The notes under the pieces were generated by a model that worked only from the letters and a program-made list of their open reading frames with translations, made no database searches and had not been told where the DNA came from. From CBDCCV01 sp965215025 (GTDB lineage Bacteria; Bacteroidota; Rhodothermia; Rhodothermales; Salinibacteraceae), in the NCBI GenBank assembly GCA_965215025.1, contig CBDCCV010000001.1, positions 868,001 to 932,000 of the forward strand: a stretch of 64,000 nucleotides of DNA, in the 5' to 3' direction. The position numbers were made by a program, and so were the translations under genes. Below, in pieces: positions 8,019 through 16,380 of this stretch (position 1 is its first letter; the number at the start of each line of letters is the position of its first letter).

Positions 8019-9116
8019 CTACACGTTGAAGCGGAAGAGCATCACGTCGCCATCGCTCACGACGTAGTCTTTGCCCTCGGCGCGCATGACGCCGGCCTCG
8101 CGCGCGGCGGCCTCGGAGCCTTTCTCGGCGTACTCCCGGTACGGGATCGTCTCGGCGCGGATGAAGCCGCGCTCGAAGTCGGAGTGGATCGTGCCGGCGG
8201 CGGCGGGCGCCTTGGTGCCGTGGCGGATCGTCCACGCACGCGCCTCTTTCGGCCCGGCGGTGAAAAAGGTGATAAGGCCCAGGAGATCGAACGCCGCGCG
8301 CACGAGCCGCTCCAGCCCGCTTTCTTCAAGGCCCATCTCCTCCAAAAAAAGGCGGCGGCCCTCGTCGTCCAGCTCGGCGATCTGCGCCTCCATCTCCGCC
8401 GAGACGACGACCACGCGCGCGTCCTCGCCGGCGGCGATCTCGCGCACCGTGTCCACGTAGGCGTTGCCGTCCGGCATCTCGTCCTCGCCCACGTTGGCGG
8501 CGTAGAGGACGGGCTTGTTCGTCAAGAGGAACAGCTCGCGCAGCCACGTCTCCTCGCTGCGGCTCTCGGCGTTGAACGTGCGCGCGGGAGCGCCGCCGGA
8601 GAGGTGCGCTTCGAGGCGCTGGTAGAAATCGAGTTCGGCGCGCGCCTTTTTGTCGCCGCTTTTGGCCGTGCGCTCGGTCTTTTCGATGCGTTTCTGGAGC
8701 GTGTCGAGGTCTTTGAGCAGAAGCTCGGTGTCGATGGTCTCGATGTCGCGCCGGGGATCGACCGAGCCGTTCACGTGGGCGATGTTCTCGTTTTCAAAAC
8801 AGCGCACCACGTGGACGATGGCGTCGGTCTCGCGGATGTGGCCCAAAAACTGGTTGCCCAGGCCCTCGCCCTTGGACGCGCCGGCGACGAGGCCGGCGAT
8901 GTCCACGAACTCGATGGTGGCCGAGAGGACTTCGGCGGAGCCGGCCAGCTCGCCGAGGCGCTCCAGGCGCGCGTCCGGCACGGGGACGACGCCCACGTTC
9001 GGCTCGATGGTGCAGAAGGGGTAGTTGGCCGAGTCGGCGCCGGCGTTCGAGAGCGCGTTGAAAAGCGTGGATTTGCCGACGTTGGGAAGTCCTACAATGC
9101 CGCAGCGAAGCGCCAT
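8019..9116 (-). CDS. ychF: Ribosome-binding ATPase YchF
   Basis: Obg-family nucleotide hydrolase of 365 aa that prefers ATP and binds ribosomes and stress-response targets. It has the G1 motif GLPNVGKST at 9-17, the switch region ANYPFCTIEPNVG at 31-43, G3 DIAGL with the following KGEGLGNQFL, the nucleotide-specificity motif NVGE and a C-terminal TGS domain ending SDGDVMLFRFNV. Length and domain order are normal for the family. It stands alone, flanked by plus-strand genes. Confidence 0.96.
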   Translation of the reverse strand: MALRCGIVGLPNVGKSTLFNALSNAGADSANYPFCTIEPNVGVVPVPDARLERLGELAGSAEVLSATIEFVDIAGLVAGASKGEGLGNQFLGHIRETDAIVHVVRCFENENIAHVNGSVDPRRDIETIDTELLLKDLDTLQKRIEKTERTAKSGDKKARAELDFYQRLEAHLSGGAPARTFNAESRSEETWLRELFLLTNKPVLYAANVGEDEMPDGNAYVDTVREIAAGEDARVVVVSAEMEAQIAELDDEGRRLFLEEMGLEESGLERLVRAAFDLLGLITFFTAGPKEARAWTIRHGTKAPAAAGTIHSDFERGFIRAETIPYREYAEKGSEAAAREAGVMRAEGKDYVVSDGDVMLFRFNV

Positions 9117-9272
9117 GGTGTTGCCGTTGAGCGTCTTTGACCAGAAGGAAAAAAAGGCGAGCCGGGCCGCAGCCGGGCTAGCCCGGACGTATCTGCGCGC
9201 CTTTGCATTGTTCCAGGACGCGAGCGCCCCCTAAGCCTTGCAGCCAGCCGTGCGGAAAGCTACCTTCGGGGC

Positions 9273-9794
9273 ATGAACGATTACGCCTTCTGCCGCTCCG
9301 CGCGGCCCTTCGTCGTCCTCGCCGCGGTCTTCGCGCTCTCACTGCCAGCGGGCCGATCCGCCGCAGCGCAGTCCTCTTTCTTGCAGGCGGGCGCCGGCGC
9401 GCTGCCGGGCGGCGGGGCCGAAATCGGCTACGTGGCGCCGGGCCGTTTCTACACGGTGGAAGGGATGCTGTACGCCAGCCGCGCGCCGGCCTTGGATGCG
9501 GAGGGCGATGTGCTCGTGGCCGCCGGTGTGGGCGGGGCGCTGCGCATCGGGGAGGCGCTGCGGATCGTGCTCGGCACCGGGGGGCGTTACGGCGTGGACG
9601 CGGGCGTGCGCTTTGGGCCGGGCCTCTTCTTCAAGGCCGACGAGACGCGCGCGGAGGAGAACCAGCGCTTCCGCCTCATCTTCGATCCGTTCGTGCGGTT
9701 CGCGCTGCCGCTGCGCGGGCGCTGGGCGCTTTTCGCCGAGGCGGGCGCGCAACGTCCCGTGCTTCGCGCCGGCGTCTGGGTGCCGTTTTTCTGA
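9273..9794 (+). CDS. Hypothetical exported protein, possible small outer-membrane barrel
   Basis: A 173-aa protein with a signal peptide (hydrophobic 15-27, cleavage near AAAQS at 29-34). The mature part is rich in Gly, Ala and aromatic residues with alternating strands (GFRYT-like YVAPGRFYTVE, GRYGVDAGVRFGPG) and ends VWVPFF with a terminal Phe, as expected for an outer-membrane protein. No known family was recognised. A GCGCCTTTGCA element lies about 70 bp upstream, matching one before the barrel gene at 7232. Confidence 0.6.
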   Translation: MNDYAFCRSARPFVVLAAVFALSLPAGRSAAAQSSFLQAGAGALPGGGAEIGYVAPGRFYTVEGMLYASRAPALDAEGDVLVAAGVGGALRIGEALRIVLGTGGRYGVDAGVRFGPGLFFKADETRAEENQRFRLIFDPFVRFALPLRGRWALFAEAGAQRPVLRAGVWVPFF

Positions 9795-9809
9795 AAAGAA
9801 GCGCAGCGG

Positions 9810-10466
9810 TTACTCCGCGTAGTCCACCGTCACAAACGCGCGCTCGGGCAGCCGCACGGCCGAGAGCCGGCCCAGGTGCGGGTGCATGTGGTACACGCAG
9901 CCCGTGTCGATGCTGATGAGGCGGTCCCGGTTGATCGGCTCCTCTTGCGGGGTGTGGCCGCACACGACGGTCTTCTCCCACGCCAGGCGCTTGGCCTCGA
10001 TGTGGCCGCGCTCCCACAAGAACACGTCCTCGTCGTAGCGCTTCAGGTTCTCGGCGATGGAGAGGTGCGGCTTCAGGCCGGCGTGGACGAAGAAGAACTC
10101 CGGCGTGTCCAGGTACAGCTCCGTCTTGCGGATGAACTCCGTGTGCGCTTCGGGGACGTGGACGTGCTGCTGCCCGTTGGCGTAGCTCTGGAGCGTGGCT
10201 ACGCCGCCGTTGGAGCGCCACAGGTCGAAGGCGCCGCGGTCGAGGTAGTCGAGCATGAGCGCCTCGTGGTTCCCACGCAGGAACGTGCAAGCGACCTCTT
10301 CGCGCAGGCGCAGGAGCCGCTCGATCACGGCCTGCGAGTCCGGCCCACGGTCGATGTAATCACCTACAAAGACGAGGTGATCGTCCGGAGCGGGGGCCAC
10401 CCGGCGCAGGAGCGCGTCGAGCGTGCGGGCGCACCCGTGGATATCTCCAATGGCAATTAGGCCCAA
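9810..10466 (-). CDS. Serine/threonine protein phosphatase (metallophosphoesterase)
   Basis: Calcineurin-like phosphoesterase of 218 aa with the full metal-binding signature: GDIHG at 7-11, GDYIDRGPDS at 35-44, GNHE at 65-68, HAGL near 128 and VCGHTP near 168. The size and GDYIDRGPDS form match bacterial PrpA/PrpB and lambda-type phosphatases; diadenosine tetraphosphatase ApaH is a less likely alternative. It is cytoplasmic with no signal peptide. It ends head-on with the exported protein at 9273, 15 bp away, and nusB lies upstream on the same strand. Confidence 0.88.
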   Translation of the reverse strand: MGLIAIGDIHGCARTLDALLRRVAPAPDDHLVFVGDYIDRGPDSQAVIERLLRLREEVACTFLRGNHEALMLDYLDRGAFDLWRSNGGVATLQSYANGQQHVHVPEAHTEFIRKTELYLDTPEFFFVHAGLKPHLSIAENLKRYDEDVFLWERGHIEAKRLAWEKTVVCGHTPQEEPINRDRLISIDTGCVYHMHPHLGRLSAVRLPERAFVTVDYAE

Positions 10467-10520
10467 GGTGCTTTTTGAACGGATGAGCGGAAAAGGGCGA
10501 AGCAGAGCGCGGCGCGGTTC

Positions 10521-11012
10521 TTACGAAGGCGTAGCGCGGTCGCGGATGGAGTCCATCCCCACGAGGCCGCGCCCCGACTTCTGGAGGCGTCCCTGGCGCT
10601 GGAGGTCGAGCAGCACCGCGTCGAGGACCCCGTTGATGAACGGACCGCTCTTGTCAGTGCTGTAGCGTTTGGCTACCTCGATGGCCTCGTCGATGGTCAC
10701 TTTCGGCGGGATGTCCTCGAAGGTGAGCAGCTCGCACACGGCCATGCGCAGCACGACGCGGTCCACCGTGGCGATGCGGCCGAGGTCCCAGTTCTCGGCG
10801 TGCTGGCCGATGATCTGGTCCAGCTCGTCGCGGCGGCTCAGCGTGCGCAGGAGCAGCTTCTTGGCGAAGGCCATCGAGGTGGCGTCCGTCAACGCGTCCT
10901 GCAGGACGGTTTCGATCACGTCCTCGGCTGTGCTTTTGGAAAGCTCCTGCGCATAGAGGGCCTGCATGACGTGTTCGCGCGCTTCGCGTCGGTTGCTCAT
11001 AAAAGGAGGCAT
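10521..11012 (-). CDS. nusB: Transcription antitermination factor NusB
   Basis: All-helical RNA-binding protein that joins NusE/S10 in antitermination complexes for rRNA transcription. The 163-aa product contains SNRREAREHVMQALYAQE near the start, RIATVDRVVLRMAVCELL around 98-115 and VTIDEAIEVAKRYSTDKSGPF around 123-143, all typical of NusB. A start at MSNRREAR (position 11000) is also possible and would match the family more closely. It precedes the phosphatase gene by 54 bp on the same strand. Confidence 0.93.
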   Translation of the reverse strand: MPPFMSNRREAREHVMQALYAQELSKSTAEDVIETVLQDALTDATSMAFAKKLLLRTLSRRDELDQIIGQHAENWDLGRIATVDRVVLRMAVCELLTFEDIPPKVTIDEAIEVAKRYSTDKSGPFINGVLDAVLLDLQRQGRLQKSGRGLVGMDSIRDRATPS

Positions 11013-11295
11013 TCTTGCGGGGCTGCCGCGTGGCCGTTAAGCTACCTATACGCATTGCAGCTCGAACACGGGCCACGCCCGGCTTGCATGACCGCCGGCG
11101 TAGTGCAAAGGGCACGCTCTTATAATCTTGGGCGATGCGGGTTCGGGACCCGAGCCGGCTTCATCACTTGTTTACAGGATTCGCCTCCCATCGCACCTCT
11201 CGCACATCCGTGCAGCACTGTCAAGCCCCTGTGGGAAGCCAAAAGCTGCCTCTCTAAAGGACTTCCGGCCTGCGCCAAACCGAGGCCTTTCGCTG

Positions 11296-13794
11296 ATGCG
11301 TAGCTCGTCCGCAGTTCAATGGAAAGCCTACCCGGCCTTGCTCGTGGCCGGCGCGCTGGCGGCAGGCATCGGCGTGGCGGCTTGGCGGGTGGAGATCGGC
11401 TTTGCGGCATGGGTCAGCGTGGCGGCGGTGGGGGCGGCGCTCTTTTGGAGCATGGCGCTGTGGGAGCGGCGCCGGCTCGTGACGCTGGCGCCGCTTCTGC
11501 GGACGGCGGCGGTGGGCGTGGTCGTAGCCGCCGCAGGCGCCGCGCTCTGGAGCTATCACCAGCTCGCCCCGGCCGATCATATCGCCCGGCACGTCCCGCC
11601 CCCCGCCGCCGATGGGCGCGCGCCAGACGTCACCGTCGTAGGCCGTGTGAGCGGGGCGCCGGAGCGGCGCGCGGGCCGCATCCGCTTCGTCCTGGAAGCT
11701 GAGCGGCTCGCGGGGCAGCAAGGCGCGCTGCCCGTGCGCGGGCGCGTGCAGACGGCGCTTCTCCCCTCGATGTGGGAACCGGAGGCGCAGCCTTTCCCGC
11801 ACTTGGAAGAGGGCGACGTGGTCCGCATCACGGGCCGGCTCGAAGCGCTGCGCCCGCCACGCAACCCGGCCGACTTCGACTACGGCGGTTACCTGCGGCA
11901 GCGCGGCATCTACGCCACCCTCTCCACCTACGAGCCGGAGGACGTAGCCGTGCTGGGAACCGCGCGCGGGCCGCTGCGCGAAGGCGTCACACGCGCGCGG
12001 CGGCATGTAGATCGGCAGATCGAGCGGTACGTGCCTTCGCCGGCGGCGCGAGGCGTGCTGCGCGCGCTCATCCTGGCCGACCGCAGCGGCATCGCCACGG
12101 CCACGCGCGAGCGCTTCATCCGCACCGGACTGATGCACCTTTTGGCCGTCTCGGGCCTGCACGTGCTGCTGGTGGGGATGGTGCTCTACGGCCTGCTGCG
12201 CCCGCTTCTCACGCGCCTGCGGATGCGCCGCGCTACCGTGGAGGTCACCCGCGCGGCGTTCACCGTGCTCGTCCTGGGCGCGTACATGCTGCTCACCGGC
12301 GCGCGGCCTTCGGTGGTGCGCGCGGTGGTGATGGCTACGCTTTTCATCGGTGGCGAGGTGATGCAGCGCTCGTCGCATCCGCTCAACACGCTGGGCGTGG
12401 CGGCCGTGGCGCTGCTCGTCTTTAACCCGGCGCATCTTTTCGACGTCGGGTTCCAGCTCTCGTTTGCGGCGGTGGCGGCCATCGTGACGCTCGGCTCGGT
12501 ACTTCGCGGCGCGGTGACGAGGCGATGGAGCGAGCACGGGTGGAGATCGTTCGTCACGGCCTCGGTGGTGACCTCCGTGGCGGCGGTGCTGGGCACGGCG
12601 CCCGTCCTTTTGTACCACTTCGGCCACGTGGCCCTCGGCGGACTCGTGCTCAACGTGGTGGCTATTCCGCTCACGGCCCTCGGGCTGGCCGCCGGGCTGC
12701 TCACCGTGCTCCTGGGCGGATGGTTCGGTGCGGCGGCAGTCCTTTTTGGCGCAGCCGCCGGCGCGTTTTTGCAGATGCTCCTCTTCGTAGCAGAGGCCGG
12801 CAGCGCCATGGCCGGATGGGCCGCCGTGCGCGTCCACGTAAAGTCGGCGTGGGCGCTTTTGGCGATGGGGACGGCGCTGGCGATGCTCGCGCAGTGGCCG
12901 CGCCCCCGGCTGCGCTGGCGCCTGGCGATAGCGACGCTCGCGTTCGTCAACGCTGGGCTGTGGATAGGTCTTTGGCAAGGCGCCCACGCCCCGCGCCTCG
13001 ACGTGGTCTTCTTCGACGTCGGCCAGGGCGACGCGGCGCTCGTCAGCCTGCCGAACGGGAAGCACGCGCTCATCGACGCCGGCGGGCGCACGCCGTTTAC
13101 CGACGAAGCCACGCGTACGCTCGTGCCGCACCTGGAGCGGTTCGGCATCCGGCGCCTCGACGCCGTCGTCATCTCTCACACCGACAGCGACCACCTCGGC
13201 GGGCTGCCTACGCTTTTGCGCACGGTGCCCGTTGGGCGTATGGTGCACAACGGCCGCGACGCCTCGTCAGCGCTCTACGCCGAGGTGCGGCATCTGCTCG
13301 ACAGCCTCCAAGTGCCGCACCGCGCCGTCCACGCCGGCGATGCGCTGCGCCTTGATTCCTCCGTGCAGATGCAGATCCTCGCGCCTGACCCTGAACTGCT
13401 GACCGCCGCGGTGAGCGACAACGACGCCTCCGTGGTGCTGCGCCTCACGTACGGGGGCACGCGCTTCCTCTTTACCGGAGACGTCGAGCGCACTGCCGAG
13501 GCACAGCTGCTTTCCCGCTTCGCCCCGCTCCTCGCCAGCGAGGTGGTCAAGGTGAGCCACCACGGCTCGCGCACGAGCAGCACCCCGGCGTTTGTCGAGC
13601 AGGCCACCGCAGACGCATCGGCGCCCGCGCGCGCCGTCGTCAGCGTAGCGCGCAGGAATGCGTTCGGGCTGCCCAGCGCCGAGGTGCTGGGGCGATGGAC
13701 CGCCAGCGGATCGGTCGTGAGCACCACCGCGGCGGAAGGCGCCGTCTGGCTCCGGAGCGATGGCAAGCGCGTCACGCGCGTACAGTGGAGATAA
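11296..13794 (+). CDS. comEC: DNA uptake channel protein ComEC/Rec2
   Basis: Inner-membrane channel for single-stranded DNA in natural transformation. The start at MRSSSAVQWKAYP gives 832 aa. The order is two to three N-terminal helices, the DUF4131-like OB domain (about 110-230), the multi-helix Competence domain containing LLAVSGLHVLLVG, and a C-terminal metallo-beta-lactamase domain with FDVGQGDAALV, SHTDSDHLGGLP and VSHHGSRTSS. All expected domains are present, so it looks functional. It is transcribed toward the replication origin and is the last gene before it. No other competence genes are nearby. Confidence 0.94.
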   Translation: MRSSSAVQWKAYPALLVAGALAAGIGVAAWRVEIGFAAWVSVAAVGAALFWSMALWERRRLVTLAPLLRTAAVGVVVAAAGAALWSYHQLAPADHIARHVPPPAADGRAPDVTVVGRVSGAPERRAGRIRFVLEAERLAGQQGALPVRGRVQTALLPSMWEPEAQPFPHLEEGDVVRITGRLEALRPPRNPADFDYGGYLRQRGIYATLSTYEPEDVAVLGTARGPLREGVTRARRHVDRQIERYVPSPAARGVLRALILADRSGIATATRERFIRTGLMHLLAVSGLHVLLVGMVLYGLLRPLLTRLRMRRATVEVTRAAFTVLVLGAYMLLTGARPSVVRAVVMATLFIGGEVMQRSSHPLNTLGVAAVALLVFNPAHLFDVGFQLSFAAVAAIVTLGSVLRGAVTRRWSEHGWRSFVTASVVTSVAAVLGTAPVLLYHFGHVALGGLVLNVVAIPLTALGLAAGLLTVLLGGWFGAAAVLFGAAAGAFLQMLLFVAEAGSAMAGWAAVRVHVKSAWALLAMGTALAMLAQWPRPRLRWRLAIATLAFVNAGLWIGLWQGAHAPRLDVVFFDVGQGDAALVSLPNGKHALIDAGGRTPFTDEATRTLVPHLERFGIRRLDAVVISHTDSDHLGGLPTLLRTVPVGRMVHNGRDASSALYAEVRHLLDSLQVPHRAVHAGDALRLDSSVQMQILAPDPELLTAAVSDNDASVVLRLTYGGTRFLFTGDVERTAEAQLLSRFAPLLASEVVKVSHHGSRTSSTPAFVEQATADASAPARAVVSVARRNAFGLPSAEVLGRWTASGSVVSTTAAEGAVWLRSDGKRVTRVQWR

Positions 13795-13840
13795 CCGAAA
13801 TCCGCTCGTTATGGGGAGGCAGAGGCGTTTTTGCGTCTAT

Positions 13841-13876
13841 ATTCCCTTTTTGGAATATAAATTCCTGTAGCGGAAT
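13841..13876. promoter_or_regulatory. Two tandem palindromes ATTCC-N6-GGAAT, 20 bp apart
   Basis: ATTCC-CTTTTT-GGAAT at 13841-13856 is followed by ATTCC-TGTAGC-GGAAT at 13861-13876, with ATAA between them. The arms are identical, the spacers differ, and the centres are exactly 20 bp apart, about two DNA turns. This looks like a paired dimer-binding site facing one side of the helix. The first one, extended to TATATTCC/GGAATATA, could also serve as a comEC terminator stem, but no T-run follows. Confidence 0.5.
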
Positions 13877-14025
13877 ACGCACTGCGTGGAGGAGCGATGC
13901 GCCCACCCGCGTCGATGTCGGCAAGCCGTTGCCTTGATGGAAAGGCTAAGGAGGTCCGCAGCGAGGCCAGAACAAACGAGAAGAACGAATCGGAAAGCCG
14001 GGTGAACCGAGTTATCCACATCTCC

Positions 14026-14077
14026 TAGTAAAAACAAAGATTTTTAAATTTTTAAAAAGTGTTGTTCTTGTTGTAGT
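14026..14077. other. Probable DNA unwinding element of oriC
   Basis: A strongly AT-rich stretch (AAAAACAAAGATTTTTAAAT and onward) in an otherwise GC-rich window, directly next to the TTATCCACA box at 14012 and within 40 bp of the reverse boxes at 14083-14099. This is the expected arrangement for the site where DnaA first melts the duplex. Confidence 0.75.
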
Positions 14078-14104
14078 AGTACTGTGGATATGTGGACAAC
14101 GTCG

Positions 14105-14137
14105 TTATGCACATCGGCCCGCCGCCGATGTGCATAA
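14105..14137. repeat. Perfect 14-bp inverted repeat of two DnaA boxes
   Basis: TTATGCACATCGGC at 14105-14118 is mirrored exactly by GCCGATGTGCATAA at 14124-14137 around a 5-bp centre. The outer nine bases of each arm are facing TTATGCACA boxes. It could form a cruciform or place two DnaA molecules head to head. Confidence 0.8.
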
Positions 14138-14428
14138 CACGCCGACTTTCCCCCAGCTTTATGCACAACTGGGCTGCCAAGAAACGCGGGTGAAAGCACC
14201 TCTAGGGCCGGAACGTCGAAGTTTTCCACATATCCACAGCCGTCCACACGCGAACAGGCGTTTCCGTGCGCGAAGTTATAAACGTCTTCCACATTGTGGA
14301 TTAGTGCGGATAACGTGTGGAGAAGCAAGGGTGTTATCCACAGCTTTCCACACCGTCGCATCGCCGCGCCGGAAATGAACAAGTTATGCGTAGGTTATCC
14401 ACGGGTTATGCACAGCGCCTCAACACGC

Positions 14429-14477
14429 GAAAAAGGCCTCCACCGCTGCTTTTCGGACAGCGGCAGAGGCCTTTTTC
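14429..14477 (-). terminator. Intrinsic terminator of pgi
   Basis: On the minus strand, GGCCTCTGCCGCTG pairs with CAGCGGTGGAGGCC around a short loop and is followed by TTTTT. It starts about 34 bp after the pgi stop codon. The hairpin has A-runs on its other side too, so it may work in both directions and insulate oriC from pgi transcription. Confidence 0.85.
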
Positions 14478-14510
14478 TCAGACCGTGTAGACCCGCCGGA
14501 ACGGAGCGCG

Positions 14511-15803
14511 TTACGGCCGGCCCAGGAGGCTGAACATCTTCTGCTTGTAGGCCTCCACGCCAGGCTGGTTAAACGGGTTGACATCCAAGAGGTAGCCGCT
14601 CACGGCCACGGCGTGCTCGAAAAAGTAAAGCAATTCGCCGATGTCGGCGGGAGCGATGCGGTCGATCCACACCGTCAGGTTGGGCACGCCGCCCTCGGTG
14701 TGAGCCTCGGCGGTGCCTTGGTAGGCGTTGCGCGTGACGTCGTGCATGGGCCGCCCGGCCAGGTAGTTCAGCCCGTCGAGGTCGGCCTCGGTTTCGGGGA
14801 TGGCGAGGTCGCCGTCGTCCTCCTCGGCCATAAGGAAGGTTTCAAGGACGAGCCGCTGCCCCTCCTGCATGTACTGCCCCAGCGAGTGGAGGTCGGTCGA
14901 GTACTGGACGGCGGCGGGGAAGAGGCCGGTGCCTTCCTTCCCCTCGCTCTCGCCGAAAAGCTGCTGCCACCACCCGCCGATGCCCGAGAGGCGCGGCTCG
15001 AAGACCGCCAGCGCTTCGACGTCGTAGCCCTCGTCCAAGAGCAGGTAGCGCAAGAGGGCGTACTCGACGGCCGGGTTGCCTTCGGCCCGCTGGCTCAGCG
15101 CCTCGCACGCTGAGGCGGCCCCGTAAAAGAGCGTGCGGATGTCGATGCCCGCCGCGGCGATAGGCAAAAGGCCGACGGGCGTGAGCACGGAGAAGCGCCC
15201 GCCCACGCCTTGCGGGATCTCGTACTTGCGATAGCCACGCTCGGCGCGCAACTCGTTCAACGCGCCCGTCTCCGGATCGGTGGTGACGAGGATGCGGCGG
15301 TCGGCGTCGTCGAAGTTCTCTTCGAGCCACTGGCGCACGAAGCGGAAGGCGAGCGCCGGCTCAAGTGTCGTCCCGCTTTTGGAGATGACGTTGACGTAAA
15401 CGGACTTCCCGTCGAGGTAGCCGAGGAGTTCGCTGAGGTACGCCCCGCTGGTGTGGTGCCCGGCGAAGAGGATCTCCGGGCCGCCGCGCTCACCCGCTTT
15501 GGCGGAAGCGAAGTACGGCGTGAGCGCCTGAATTACCGCCTTGGCGCCGAGGTACGACCCGCCAATGCCGATGCACACGAGCACGTCGGCGCGCTCGCGG
15601 ATCTCGGCGGCGGTGTTTTCGAGGTCTTCGAGGAGGGCGTCGTTGGGGTCGGTGAGGAGCGGGTCGCGCCAGGCGAGCATGTCGGCGCCGGTGCCGCTGC
15701 CGTCGAGGAGCGTCTGGTGGGCGTCTTCGGCGCGGGCGCGGTGCTCGTTCCAGGCGCCATCAGGAAGAAAGGAGCGGGCGGAGTCGGTGTCGAGGCGGAT
15801 CAT
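14511..15803 (-). CDS. pgi: Glucose-6-phosphate isomerase
   Basis: Glycolytic enzyme that interconverts glucose 6-phosphate and fructose 6-phosphate. The start MIRLDTDSARSF gives 430 aa, close to the short Bacillus-type enzymes. It contains VCIGIGGSYLGAKA near 76-89, the sugar-phosphate SIS motif NVISKSGTTLEP near 138-149, GGRFSVLTPVGLLP and a C-terminal VNPFNQPGVEAYK segment with the active-site Lys. The open frame runs about 26 codons further upstream, but that stretch is Pro-rich and unlike the family. It is transcribed toward oriC and ends in a strong terminator. Confidence 0.96.
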   Translation of the reverse strand: MIRLDTDSARSFLPDGAWNEHRARAEDAHQTLLDGSGTGADMLAWRDPLLTDPNDALLEDLENTAAEIRERADVLVCIGIGGSYLGAKAVIQALTPYFASAKAGERGGPEILFAGHHTSGAYLSELLGYLDGKSVYVNVISKSGTTLEPALAFRFVRQWLEENFDDADRRILVTTDPETGALNELRAERGYRKYEIPQGVGGRFSVLTPVGLLPIAAAGIDIRTLFYGAASACEALSQRAEGNPAVEYALLRYLLLDEGYDVEALAVFEPRLSGIGGWWQQLFGESEGKEGTGLFPAAVQYSTDLHSLGQYMQEGQRLVLETFLMAEEDDGDLAIPETEADLDGLNYLAGRPMHDVTRNAYQGTAEAHTEGGVPNLTVWIDRIAPADIGELLYFFEHAVAVSGYLLDVNPFNQPGVEAYKQKMFSLLGRP

Positions 15804-15881
15804 GGCGTTGGGCGTTGGGTGAGGAGGAGGCGCGTTCGGATGTTGAACGCGGGTGCGCCTAAACGTTCGGGCCGGAAGCAT

Positions 15882-16061
15882 ATTGTAACGCAGGTTGTGA
15901 CCTACGCTTTTTGTCTTTCTGACCGAGTCCCGCCGGTGCCGGGACGAGTGGAGGAATCTGCGCTTGAGATGGCAGTAGCGCCCTCCCAGATGCCTCGACT
16001 TCGCTCGGCATGACAGGAATTGGGGGCTTTTGCGTAGGTCTCACAGCTTGGGTTATTGTAA
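15882..16061. repeat. Interspersed inverted-repeat element R1
   Basis: An intergenic element of about 180 bp with imperfect terminal inverted repeats: AACGCAGGTTGTGACCTACGC at the left faces AACCCAAGCTGTGAGACCTACGC (right end, reverse complement). Inside are two facing core units, GTGGAGGAATCT on the left and, reversed on the right, GTCATGCCGAGCGAAGTCGA followed by GGCATCT. Related elements lie at 18609, 23862 and 63023. It is non-coding and MITE-like. Confidence 0.6.
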
Positions 16062-16380
16062 CCCTGCCCTCTTGCCAAGCCAAGCAACGCAGCGCGCGGA
16101 AGACGCGCCAAGGAGCTGCCACACCCTCGGTCTTGCTTTGCGCGCGGGGCGGCGCGTACCTTGCTCCTCCGCTGGCTGTGCCGCTGCAGCCCTGCCTGCT
16201 GCTCTGGCTCTTCTGCATGGAGAACCCGTCCCGGCACCGGGGAGCGAAGCGGCAATCTCGGAAGCTGTTCGGTGAGTCCCTTTTCAGAAGTCATCCCGGA
16301 CTTGGTTGCTAAGGAAACCCATCCGTTGCCAAGCAGCTTCTCGAAAAATCGCGGCATAGGGCACTCAATCGTAGGCGCGT
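16062..16380. other. Intergenic region upstream of the exchanger gene
   Basis: About 320 bp with no convincing gene. It holds repeat-like debris: AGCGAAGCGGCAATCTC near 16242-16258 and GTCATCCCGGACTTGG near 16291-16306 resemble half-units of the same repeat family as R1. No clear promoter, riboswitch or RNA gene was seen. Confidence 0.4.

Larger units (their letters stand above)
13990..14420. other. oriC: Chromosomal replication origin (oriC)
   Basis: A gene-free region of about 430 bp dense in DnaA boxes. Close matches on the plus strand are TTATCCACA at 14012 and 14334, TTATCCACG at 14395, and TTATGCACA at 14105, 14159 and 14406. On the minus strand there is TTATGCACA at 14129-14137, with near-matches at 14083-14091, 14091-14099, 14295-14303 and 14305-14313. 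Weaker plus-strand variants lie at 14222, 14230 and 14344. An AT-rich stretch sits at the left side beside the first box. The flanking genes are comEC and pgi; dnaA is not in the window, which is common in Bacteroidota. Confidence 0.93.

Noticed and set aside
11254..13248. A 664-codon minus-strand open frame opposite comEC
   Set aside because: It is an antisense shadow of comEC in GC-rich DNA, rich in Arg, His and Ala with no domain, while comEC on the other strand has all family motifs.
14010..14415. The repeated TTATCCACA/TTATGCACA boxes as a possible CRISPR or iteron plasmid origin
   Set aside because: There are no regular direct repeats with spacers and no Rep gene. The box sequence and AT-rich stretch fit DnaA-oriC, and the surroundings are core chromosome genes.
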